A stretch of DNA of 64,000 bases from Ephydatia muelleri. Lineage: Eukaryota > Porifera > Demospongiae > Spongillida > Spongillidae. A model generated the notes under the pieces. The model made no database searches. It was given only the letters and a program-made list of their open reading frames with translations, and was not told the DNA's origin. Location: positions 7,482,253-7,546,252 of the forward strand of contig JABACO010000009.1 of NCBI GenBank assembly GCA_013339895.1, in the 5' to 3' direction. Of the stretch, positions 47,978 to 59,900 are shown in pieces; positions within the stretch are counted from its first letter, which is position 1; every line of letters starts with the position of its first letter. The position numbers were made by a program, and so were the translations under genes.

Positions 47978-50900
47978 GGGGGAAGGGGCATCTAGCAGAG
48001 TACCTCGATCAGTCTGTGAATGATATGTGGCATTATGTTGAGATAATTAAAGGCAGCATGATAATGAGAGCAGACATTAAATAGAACTTACTAAGTTTAA
48101 ACTTGCACAATCATGTACTTACGTAAAATAATTTTTTTAATCTTGCAAGTATGCATTATGTTAAAAGTGCTATGGTTGCAACCATTCCAATTGATGCATT
48201 TATATGTCTCTCTAACTGATTGCAGATAACAACGAGTGCTCTTCAAATGGAGGGCTAGGTCCATGTGCACAAATCTGCACTAACACGGTTGGATCATTCA
48301 CCTGCAGCTGTAACGTAGGATATGCACTTTCTGGATATGCCTGCAATGGTACGTGCCACAAATGTTGTGAAGCCATGAGTACGTTAATTGTTCTGTGTTG
48401 CTCGTGTGCATTGTTGCGTAACGAACGCCTATTCAAATAAATTAAAAATTCATGCGGGTGCAAAGGATGCACATGATTCTGGTAACCCCATTGTTTGTGG
48501 TTCTCTGGCCAACATTAGGGGGTGAATGAATCACTGATTGCCAGCCCGACACCCATATCACTATAAAAACACTTAATAGTAGGTTATTCATTAGCTGTCG
48601 GTACAATGTATAAGCAAATATGTGCTGCGTAACACCCAAGTTCATATTCATGAAGCCAGCACCGAATTAGAACTTACTCTATAGTCAGTTTCATATGCGA
48701 TATGTCCCATATGTTGAATGTCATTACAAACGTGTGTGGCAACAATCGGGATCGTTAAGCACATGCAACATTAGATGGGGCATAGCTCGACTAACGCGAG
48801 TAGTCGGTATACTAGGATTAGTTCGAGTCCAATCGGATTGCAGCATTTCAATGCGTCATTATCACCTAATTAGCGGGTGTTACAAGTGTTCGTTATCGAC
48901 AATGCAACGCTAGGACTTTGGTGGTGGTGGTGGTGGTGGTGGTGGTGGTTGGGGGGGGGGGGGGGGGTTCGAACTACTTATGAATTTAATCACGCATGCA
49001 AGGATAACAACAAATTACGTGTACGTTCAGATACATTACGCCTTCCCTCGCTAACGCTACGCAATCATGTACACTCTGCGCCGAAAAAGGGGTAGATGAG
49101 GGAGGGGGGGGGGAGGGGGGGGGGGTTCGTCCTGGGCCCGCCACTATAACGCCGTAGTGCTGGAAGTCATATTGACAGTTTACGCTACACACAGGGAAAA
49201 AGTTGAAAATACAATGGTTATTTTACCATGTTTTACCATTCTCTACAACATAGAACAACCATGGTTTTTTCAAATACATCGTTGCTGCTATACGTTGTTG
49301 TAAAAATTACAACAAATTACAACATTCGAGTGATGTACCACGACAAAACGTTGTAAGCTATTGCATTTGGGCAAACTAACGTAGTGAAAACATTGCGTAA
49401 TTCCAAATACAAGGGTTTACAATGGTTACAAATTATTGATCACGTGACTCCTTACTTAAAGAAATTGCTTTTTGCGACGTAACACGTGATGGTTGGTCTT
49501 TGTGTGAGCTCCTCGGGAGGACGGAAAGTTGAGTATCTCTTGTCTTTTGAACAACATGCTACTCAGCTTGTGCGTTAATCTTTCATTCTCGCATCAATCG
49601 TAAATGGGGTTTGGGAGGAGCGGTGTTTGAAGAAGTGCGTGCGTGTACTCAGTATGCTGGGCGGCGTTAGATAAGTGCGATTGTGTGTGCATGTGCGTTT
49701 CTATTCTAGACCACTTTCATCTTGTTTAGTGCGCACCGCTTTCGGTATTTACATATATAGGTGCGTGACGGCATGTGTTGGCCTACAAGTGTGCATTCGA
49801 ATACATTCTTGTCTTGCTTCCCTTCATGCCCTCAGTAAGTGCGCAACAGTGCTGGTCTTCTACTAATGTGAATCAATGCACCTGTGTATGTGACGGTGGT
49901 CCGACATAGGGTGAGTCAACTGTTCACTCTTCTATGTGTTTACATGTACAGTATTGTAATCAGAACATTCCCTGGTATAGGTGTGTATTGTATGTCAGCT
50001 AGTGTTGCCCTTCTGACAGAGCTGTCTCTGTGATGGGCAGGGAGTGTGATCTTGTTGTGACACTTTGGGTGTCTTTCCTCTTGTGCCTGTGTAGCATTCT
50101 GTATGTGTATGTGGTGATTAATTAGAATATCAAGCCAACCGTATGTCGGCTAGTGTTGCCCTTCTGACAGAGCTGTCTCTGTGATGGGCAGGGAGTGTGA
50201 TCTTGTTGTGACACTTTGGGTGTCTTTCGACTTGTGCCTGTGTAGCGTTCTGTATGTGTATGTGGTGATTAATTAGAATATCAAGCCAACCGTATGTCGG
50301 CTAGTGTTGCCCTTCTGACAGAGCTGTCTCTGTGATGGGCAGGGAGTGTGATCTTGTTGTGACACTTTGGGTGTCTTTCCTCTTGTGCCTGTGTAGCGTT
50401 CTGTATGTGTATGTGGTGATTAACCCTCCTACTGCGGAAGGCATATATATATGCCAAATAATTGCACTTGCGTATTGCGACGGGCATATATATATGCCCA
50501 GCAGGATGATTGTACGTAACGCCAGTTTGCGCGCGAAGCAAGGCGTTAATTACAGCTGTATTGTATAATATAACTCGTACCCGACACCTGCATGCCATTC
50601 ACAGTGTAGTTTTAACGATCGTAACGCGAGATGGCCTCACGCCGTCATCTTCCCTCTGACCCGGAGTTCCTACTCGAATACATGGAAAACATAGAAAGCG
50701 ACATAAGCGATGACGAGTTCGACGGCTATATTGACGAGGAGGAAGGTGTGTGCGGTGGCGGGATTAGTAATAACGACAGGGAAGGCGTGTGCAGTGACGT
50801 ATTTGAGGAGGAGCTTGGTAGTGGTAACGACACGGAAGGCGTGTGCAGTGACGTATTTGAGGAGCATGGCTGTGGTAACGAAACGGAAGGCGTGTGCAGT

Positions 50901-53900
50901 GATGTGTTTGGGGAGGAGCTTGGCTGTGGTAATGACACGGAAAGCGTGTGCAGTGATGTGTTTGAAGAGGAGCTTGGCTGTGAGGAGCCAATGGAAGTAG
51001 AACTGCCACAGAGCACCACTGCTTTGACATTCCAAAGCAGTATTCCACCATTTACACCAATCCCTGGAGTTACTGAAAAAATGGACCACCTGCAGCCAGT
51101 GGACATTTTTTGCAAGCTTTTCAATGATCAGACGATGGTATCTGTGGTGGAAGAGACAAACAGGTATGGAAATCAATATCTCCAAAGCCACTCTGATTAC
51201 TTGAAGAAGCACTGCAAGGCCCGTGCAAACCAGCTGAAAGGCAAGCCCATAACAATGGAGGAGATGAAGAAGTTCATGGGCCTGATTATCACCATGGGCA
51301 TCGTGAACATGCCCAGTATACAGCACTACTGGTGTACCAGCTGGCCATTCTCCTCATCAAACTTCTCAACTGTGATGAGCAGGGACAGGTTCCTGCTCAT
51401 TTTGAAGTTCCTGCACCTTGCAGACAACAGCAAGGCAGTACCTAAAGGAGAAAGGGGTTATGACATACTCTTCAAGATCCGTCCCTTGATTACATCACTG
51501 GTTACCTCGTATCAGAGAAGTTATACAATGAACCGAGAAGTAAGTGTTGACGAGAGCATAATCTCGTACAAAGGTCGTCTCTCGTTCCTTCAGTATATGC
51601 CAAAAAAGCCCAACAAGTGGGGCATGAAGGCATGGGTGTTGGCTGAATCAGACACAGGGTACACATGGAACTTCATTCTCTACACTGGGAAGCAGGAGAA
51701 ACGGCCAGCTGGTGTTCCACTGGGCACCCACGTAGTGACAGAATTACTGAAGAAGCTGCATGGAAAAGGATACCATGTATATTTTGATAACTTTTACACC
51801 AGTCCCTACCTATGCAAGCTGTTGCTCTCCACTGGGTTTGGCAGCTGTGGTACATTGCGGCTTGACAGGAAGGATGTGCCGAAATCATTCCAGAAAGCTG
51901 ATGTTGCGCTGGGTGAAGTTGTTCACTACAAGGATGGAGAACTCATGGGCCTGAAATGGAGAGACAAGAGGGTTGTAGCACTACTAACTACCATCCATAA
52001 GGAGGGCACTGTCACAAAACAGAGGAGGAGAAAGGGTGCCACTGGTGGACATCAGACGGTACAAAAACCACTGGGTATTGATCAATACAATGCATACATG
52101 GGTGGGGTGGATAAGTCTGATCAGTTAGTAACATACTATGGCTACAACAACTTTTCAAGAAAATGGTGGAAAAGGGTTTATTTTCACCTGTTAGATGTGA
52201 CACTTGTGAATGCATATGTCCTTTACTACAAAACCTGCGAGGGCAAAGTTTTGTCTCACATGGATTTCAGAATAGAAGTGGCGAAGGGCCTCATAGGAGC
52301 TGAATGCTTCACTTCACTACAATTGGCACCAGTGGTAGACAGTCCAGCAAGACTGATTGGACACAATCATTTTCCAGAGCCATCAGGTCAACATGACTGT
52401 GAGGTGTGCAGCAACAGGAAATCAGGAAAACGAAAAACAACAACATACATATGTTGCAGCTGTAAAGTCCCCCTTTGTGTTTATCCATGTTTTAAAACCT
52501 ACCATACTGTAATGCATTATTGACTAGTACTTCATGGCTATATGTGTATACAGCTGTATGTATATGTATTGTGTCTTCAACAGTCTTATCAAGTGGTCCA
52601 CAAAGTTCTGTTTAGAGCCCATACAACAGAATCTCTTTCACACAAGGAGCGCAAAATAACGCTGCCCTTGCTTTCTTGTGCACAACACAACTGTCTATAG
52701 ATCACACACAATATTCACAACCACCTCACAGTGTACAATTGCATCACATACTCCTCCATCCCAGCACACACACACAACATCCCCTCCTCCACAGCACACA
52801 TAATTCCCATTCTGGCTATCGCCCCACCCCACACAATACTCCCAACATGTCCATACCTCACATACAGAACTGCTAACCCACCAAACGACTCTCCTACACA
52901 TCACTACCATGTACAACCAATGGCACAACTGTCTATCACATATACATGTGCATGTACCCCACACAACCTAAATAAGTTACTCACAACCTCTTGCAACTGC
53001 ATCCCAACTCATGCCTTCCACATGTACAACTGCCTTCCCCAACCACACCTGTTACTACACACAATACTCCAATATGCATAAAACTCACACAACGGTCTCC
53101 CACATACACAACCCTTCAAGTCACATCACACACACCTTGCAACATGAACGTTACCTGTCAGTTTTTAAAATAACAATTCCAATTGTAGCCCAAGACAGGT
53201 GCTCGCGTCGAAGTGTCCTAAAACGCCACAAAAGAGGAGAGATTTGTTATAAAATATTAAAAACTGTTCTAGTAACACTTACATGACATGTAGGCGCTTT
53301 GAAAGCTAGTTCTCAGAGTGATAGAGCCATGCCCCGTGTAAGCGTACGATACGATTCACAAACAACGTTCTCGCGGCGCAAAGAACGCACGGTTAGTGTT
53401 AAAAAGACACAATCGGAGTAGCTGGGGTACTTACCAACGTACGTTGAAGAAACAGGCTTTACAGAGCATAGCGTTCTAACAAAAACCTTCTAAACGCGTA
53501 TAGCATATAAAACCAATCACACGCTAAAATTTCATTCCGCACTGGGTTACGTTATGAATAATTAATGAGCAGCAGTAGGAGGGTTAATTAGAATATCAAG
53601 CCAACCGTATGTCGGCTAGTGTTGCCCTTCTGACGGAGCTGTCTCTGTGATGGGCAGGGAGTGTGATCTTGTTGTGACACTTTGGGTGTCTTTCGACTTG
53701 TGCCTGTGTAGCGTTCTGTATGTGTTTGTGGTGATTAATTAGAATATCAAGCCAACCGTATGTCGGCTAGTGTTGCCCTTCTGACAGAGCTGTCTCTGTG
53801 ATGGGCAGGGAGTGTGATCTTGTTGTGACATTTTGGGTGTCTTTCCTCTTGTGCCTGTGTAGCGTTCTGTATGTGTATGTGGTGATTAATTAGAATATCA

Positions 53901-56900
53901 AGCCAACCGTATGTCGGCTAGTGTTGCCCTTCTGACAGAGCTGTCTCTGTGATGGGCAGGGAGTGTGATCTTGTTGTGACACTTTGGGTGTCTTTTCTCT
54001 TGTGCCTGTGTAGCATTCTGTATGTGTATGTGGTGATTAATTAGAATATCAAGCCAACCGTATGTCGGCTAGTGTTGCCCTTCTGACAGAGCTGTCTCTG
54101 TGATGGGCAGGGAGTGTGATCTTGTTGTGACACTTTGGGTGTCTTTCGACTTGTGCCTGTGTAGCGTTCTGTATGTGTATGTGGTGATTAATTAGAATAT
54201 CAAGCCAACCGTATGTCGGCTAGTGTTGCCCTTCTGACAGAGCTGTCTCTGTGATGGGCAGGGAGTGTGATCTTGTTGTGACACTTTGGGTGTCTTTCGA
54301 CTTGTGCCTGTGTAGCGTTCTGTATGTGTATGTGGTGATTAATTAGAATATCAAGCCAACTGTATGTCGGCTAGTGTTGCCCTTCTGACATAGCTGTCTC
54401 TGTGATGGGCAGGGAGTGTGATCTTGTTGTGACACTTTGGGTGTCTTTCCTCTTGTGCCTGTGTAGCGTTCTGTATGTGTATGTGGTGATTAATTAGAAT
54501 ATCAAGCCAACCGTATGTCGGCTAGTGTTGCCCTTCTGACAGAGCTGTCTCTGTGATGGGCAGGGAGTGTGATCTTGTTGTGACACTTTGGGTGTCTTTC
54601 CTCTTGTGCCTGTGTAGCGTTCTGTATGTGTATGTGGTGATTAATTAGAATATCAAGCCAACCGTATGTCGGCTAGTGTTGCCCTTCTGACAGAGCTGTC
54701 TCTGTGATGGGCAGGGAGTGTGATCTTGTTGTGACACTTTGGGTGTCTTTCGACTTGTGCCTGTGTAGCGTTCTGTATGTGTATGTGGTGATTAATTAGA
54801 ATATCAAGCCAACCGTATGTCGGCTAGTGTTGCCCTTCTGACAGAGCTGTCTCTGTGATGGGCAGGGAGTGTGATCTTGTTGTGACACTTTGGGTGTCTT
54901 TCCTCTTGTGCCTGTGTAGCGTTCTGTATGTGTATGTGGTGATTGATTAGAATATCAAGCCAACCGTATGTCGGCTAGTGTTGCCCTTCTGACAGAGCTG
55001 TCTCTGTGATGGGCAGGGAGTGTGATCTTGTTGTGACACTTTGGGTGTCTTTCCTCTTGTGCCTGTGTAGCATTCTGTATGTGTAAGTGGTGATTGATTA
55101 GAATATCAAGCCAACCGTATGTCGGCTAGTGTTGCCCTTCTGACAGAGCTGTCTCTGTGATGGGCAGGGAGTGTGATCTTGTTGTGACACTTTGGGTGTC
55201 TTTCCTCTTGTGCCTGTGTAGCGTTCTGTATGTGTATGTGGTGATTAATTAGAATATCAAGCCAACCGTATGTCGGCTAGTGTTGCCCTTCTGACAGAGC
55301 TGTCTCTGTGATGGGCAGGGAGTGTGATCTTGTTGTGACACTTTGGGTGTCTTTCCTCTTGTGCCTGTGTAGCGTTCTGTATGTGTATGTGGTGATTAAT
55401 TAGAATATCAAGCCAACCGTATGTCGGCTAGTGTTGCCCTTCTGACAGAGCTGTCTCTGTGATGGGCAGGGAGTGTGATCTTGTTGTGACACTTTGGGTG
55501 TCTTTCCTCTTGTGCCTGTGTAGCATTCTGTATGTGTATGTGGTGATTGATTAGAATATCAAGCCAACCGTATGTCGGCTAGTGTTGCCCTTCTGACAGA
55601 GCTGTCTCTGTGATGGGCAGGGAGTGTGATCTTGTTGTGACACTTTGGGTGTCTTTCCTCTTGTGCCTGTGTAGCGTTCTGTATGTGTATGTGGTGATTA
55701 ATTAGAATATCAAGCCAACCGTATGTCGGCTAGTGTTGCCCTTCTGACAGAGCTGTCTCTGTGATGGGCAGGGAGTGTGATCTTGTTGTGACACTTTGGG
55801 TGTCTTTCGACTTGTGCCTGTGTAGCGTTCTGTATGTGTATGTGGTGATTAATTAGAATATCAAGCCAACCGTATGTCGGCTAGTGTTGCCCTTCTGACA
55901 GAGCTGTCTCTGTGATGGGCAGGGAGTGTGATCTTGTTGTGACACTTTGGGTGTCTTTCCTCTTGTGCCTGTGTAGCGTTCTGTATGTGTATGTGGTGAT
56001 TAATTAGAATATCAAGCCAACCGTATGTCGGCTAGTGTTGCCCTTCTGACAGAGCTGTCTCTGTGATGGGCAGGGAGTGTGATCTTGTTGTGACACTTTG
56101 GGTGTCTTTCCTCTTGTGCCTGTGTAGCATTCTGTATGTGTATGTGGTGATTGATTAGAATATCAAGCCAACCGTATGTCGGCTAGTGTTGCCCTTCTGA
56201 CAGAGCTGTCTCTGTGATGGGCAGGGAGTGTGATCTTGTTGTGACACTTTGGGTGTCTTTCCTCTTGTGCCTGTGTAGCGTTCTGTATGTGTATGTGGTG
56301 ATTAATTAGAATATCAAGCCAACCGTATGTCGGCCTTCTACCTATCATACCTTCTTCCTCCACAGGATGGCTGTCATTGACTGTTGTCATACCTCCCTCA
56401 ACAGAACCTTCAACCTCCGCAAGACGCCTATCACTTTCCTCTAGAACTGATGGACTGCACTTGTATGACTTACAGCTGTTCTTTTGTCACGCTGTTCGCC
56501 GTTACAAAGGGGGCAAGGAAATGGAACCTGCTTCGTTCGTTTGGATTGAATTAATGCTGCGCACATTTATCTATATGGTGCATAACGTGATATAGTCGGA
56601 CAGGCAAATTTGTTTGTGTAAGTGCTTATCTTCGCACGTGATGAATGTGCGCGGTTTTGAATGAATAATTTAGCCGTCAACCGCTGGTAAGGTCATTCAT
56701 TGTATGTAGCAGATGGAGATGGCCGGAGCAGACTATATAGTTGTTACAGTTGAGGGTGTAGAACAACTAGAGTTAGAAGATGACTCTGAAGTGCGCTTTA
56801 CTCCTCTCTCGACTCGTTAATCGGAGTGCCCACCTCTGGTTTGCGGTACAATTCGCGGTATCGTGGTGTGCGCGTGGAGAACGGCCAATTGATGAGGCCA

Positions 56901-59900
56901 TACGACGGTTGGCAGTCGGAAGGAAGAGTGTATATAGTGCTAGTGAAGGCAAACCAGCAAGTTTCTGCAGAGCCGCAAATGAAGTCAACAACTTGAAGCG
57001 TCCTCTAAAATTGGTACTGATGTAATCAATGTAACGGATAACTAATGAATGAACCATGCCACACACGCACACACACACAAAACTTTTTTTTTTTTACTGT
57101 GCCACAGGGCAGTCACGAGTTACCAACTATTGAGGATTTCGAAACGGTTTGCAAATAGCTATATGGTGCTGCTTGCGTTTCATTGCTGTTGCTTTCTTTA
57201 TCATAGGTTCCATCCCCACCAAGCAGTCACGTCACTCCAGAAGCTGCCAAAAGGTTTATTTATTTTTTAATTGCAGGTTCACAACTTTTGTGCGTGTGCT
57301 AGAAAATCTCTGTGTTGCAAAAACACATGCACGCGTGCAGTATACCTCTACCTCTGTGACTGATTTGCCTTGCAGTACATCACATTCAAGTCAGCCAGCA
57401 ACAACAAAGCAGTTATCTACACCATCCAGATCGCAGATGGAGCTACCATTGAGAGCAGGTACAACTAGGCGCACTGCTCTGTCAGGATCGGAGGTATGCA
57501 CTTTGCATGCATGTAAGAAATTATCATTCCAATTAATACACAACATTTAGTCAACAGCTAAACAGTGTCTTGTGAGCAAATTCATATGATGCAGTTCAAT
57601 CACCTCAATTACTCATTAGGGTTTGGAATTGAGTGGTGCAGATTGTGGGGATGAAAGGTCTGACTATGAGCTACAGAGAGCTAGGTCGATCAGGCTCAAC
57701 AAAGAATTTCTACATAGCCAACAAATGGTATGTTCAGGTTACAAAATATCCAGTTTTACTTTTAATTCTTATAGATCGCAAATGTCGTGGATGAAGCTGA
57801 TGCTGTTCTGGTTACCAAAAAGTGGTGGAGTAGGAGTCATGCTACAAAACCAAGCCTTAATTCAGTGGTATCAGCAATTGATGATGCTGGCTTCCAAGGC
57901 CAAAGAAGAACTGTACGTTGAGAGAAATGATGGCACATGTTGGAAACCGGCTAGTGGAAGAAAAAACGGTTACCCTTAACAGAGCTGCTGGGCTATCAAA
58001 AGAAGACACTATACTGTAGTGCGTGTATTGCTGCTAGATGGTTCGTTATTGAACGTTTTGGGAAACAAATTTTTTTGTGCACAATATTTGCATGCGGGTC
58101 TGGGTACGAGACGACAGGAAAGGCCTGGCACTGCGGGTCTGGGTACGAGACGACAGGAAAGGCCTGGCACGAGGCGTAGTACAACGTTGTTAAACGTTGT
58201 ACAAACGTTGTAAAACGTGAATGCAATGATTGTATTCTATTGCCATTCATGCCGCGTGTAACGTTGAAATTTGATGTATTTTTACTGTAAATACGTTGTA
58301 ATTCATAGTAAAATTTACAACCATTGTGAAAAATACAACCGTAGTAAAAGCACAATTTTGTTGTATTTCAAATAACGCATATACAATGTTTTACCACACG
58401 ATATACACTGCATTGCAACAAAAATACATTACATTTCTACCATCGTAAAATCATTTTTTTCCCTGTGACACAGCTCTACATGTGTATTAAAATCCCTGAT
58501 ACAAGATTACCTAGTAAGTGGCGCATCTCGTGCTCGAAAACCAGGCGAAAGTGCCTTTTCAACTTCGTCAGCCTTTCGCAGTTATACTTTTTCGCTTGCG
58601 ATCTTCACTTATGTATCAGAACGATCGACTGCGAGCAACCAAACTACTGACCATTTTTGGATGACTTCTCAGATGCATGCTAACTATGTGATATTTAGTT
58701 TCTGAGTAAGAGAACACAGAGGGAAAAACGCGTCCGAATTTATTTGAAATCGCGCGTATTCTACAGATATTTGTTATAAAGATCTAAAATTGCGTTTTCT
58801 TACTAATTATGTTATTATACGGGGGTAAATGGAAAATATTGGTAAATTAATGGCACAATCCGAGATACGTCATTAAACTGTATTCTAATAACCGAGCTAC
58901 TTACTACATGTACGTATGAGAAGAAGCACGGGTGTGTCGAGATGGGCATTAGGTTGCTAATTAGAACACGTTTCAACATTACGGTATTTTGGCATTTGGG
59001 ATCCATGAAGAGCTACATGTAGTTTTAAAATGCATACGGTACTTATACTAGCTAGTGATCATTTTTGAAACACATCTTTAATATAAATTGAAACTGTAGT
59101 TGACTGCAGTACCAATTTGTTTGGCCCTACAAAGGTACAGCTTTTTGCAGTGAATGTGCATTTACTAGTCAGGTTATGTCAAAACTTTATCACTTATAAT
59201 GTACTTTATTTTTTTTCCAATACTTAGGTCTTGCATATTCAACTGCAATTATAATTTGTGTTTAATCACTTCCCACTTATTATGGTTCGATTGCAGACAT
59301 TAATGAGTGTGCTTCAAATGGAGGGCTAGGACCATGTGCACAGATATGTACCAACACTGTTGGATCATTCTCATGCAGCTGTAACGCTGGGTATACTCCG
59401 TCTGGATATGCTTGTAATGGTGAGAAAAATATGACCAGCTTACCTTGCATACACACCATTTGAATCATTCACACATATTCAGCTGGAAATAACCATGTTT
59501 CCCACTCTATAAATTTATCAAATCTTTACTGCCTGAAAGTATGCCAGAAACAGAATTATGGTAACTGTCAGAAAGGCTACTTGTTTAGGATTCTAAATAA
59601 CAATGGACCACGATTGATAGCTTATTGCTATTTCAATAACAAGAGAAAAATGAGCAAATACGATAGTTCTTAGCACTAAGACACTTCTGAGTGCAAAGTT
59701 ACACTTTGTATAGTCCCTAGAGTGAAAGAAAATTCACAACCAGTAGTTATATTTGTGTGGCATTAGCTGTTAATAACTGTTATAAATAGCAAAAAATTCT
59801 GATTATATAAATTATAGAATTTTTATCATTGGTTAATTAAGGACAAATGGAAATATGCAAAACTGCTCATAATCAGGTGCCTGAAATTTAAATGTTTCAC

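Larger units (their letters stand above)
50424..53583 (+). mobile_element. Complete piggyBac transposon (3160 bp)
   Basis: Ends CCCTCCTACTGC (50424) and GCAGTAGGAGGG (to 53583), flanked by TTAA at 50420-50423 and 53584-53587. The target is the TTAA present in every 151-bp satellite unit, so neighbouring units show the empty site. One intact transposase ORF inside. Perfect 12-bp TIRs and an intact ORF suggest recent activity. Inner to the left TIR is a palindromic pair GGCATATATATATGCC (about 50439 and 50481). Confidence 0.95.
49190..58467. mobile_element. CACTA-like element with CACAG ends, 9.3 kb
   Basis: CACAGGGAAAAA at 49190 and TTTTTCCCTGTG ending at 58467 form a 12-bp TIR, flanked by ACA on both sides (49187-49189, 58468-58470), as expected for 3-bp-TSD CACTA/EnSpm elements. 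Inside both ends are clusters of short repeats built on TTGTAA/TTACAA and AACGTTGT (49200-49430 and 58180-58450), like CACTA subterminal repeats. The interior holds the 151-bp satellite with its piggyBac and a broken gene at 56713-57975. No CACTA transposase core is recognised. The flank is ACACAC-like, so the TSD is weaker evidence than the ends. Confidence 0.55.

Noticed and set aside
48212..48472. Minus-strand ORF with [17 protein letters not shown] pattern, recurring at 47642 and 59280
   Set aside because: It is the antisense of duplicated EGF exons, so the repetition is explained by the exons.
50670..51326. 218-codon minus-strand ORF opposite piggyBac
   Set aside because: Shadow of the transposase repeats; no motif, and the + strand frame has a full conserved domain.
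53584..56333. CRISPR-like array
   Set aside because: Units are 151 bp, contiguous and without unique spacers, in a eukaryotic intron: a satellite.
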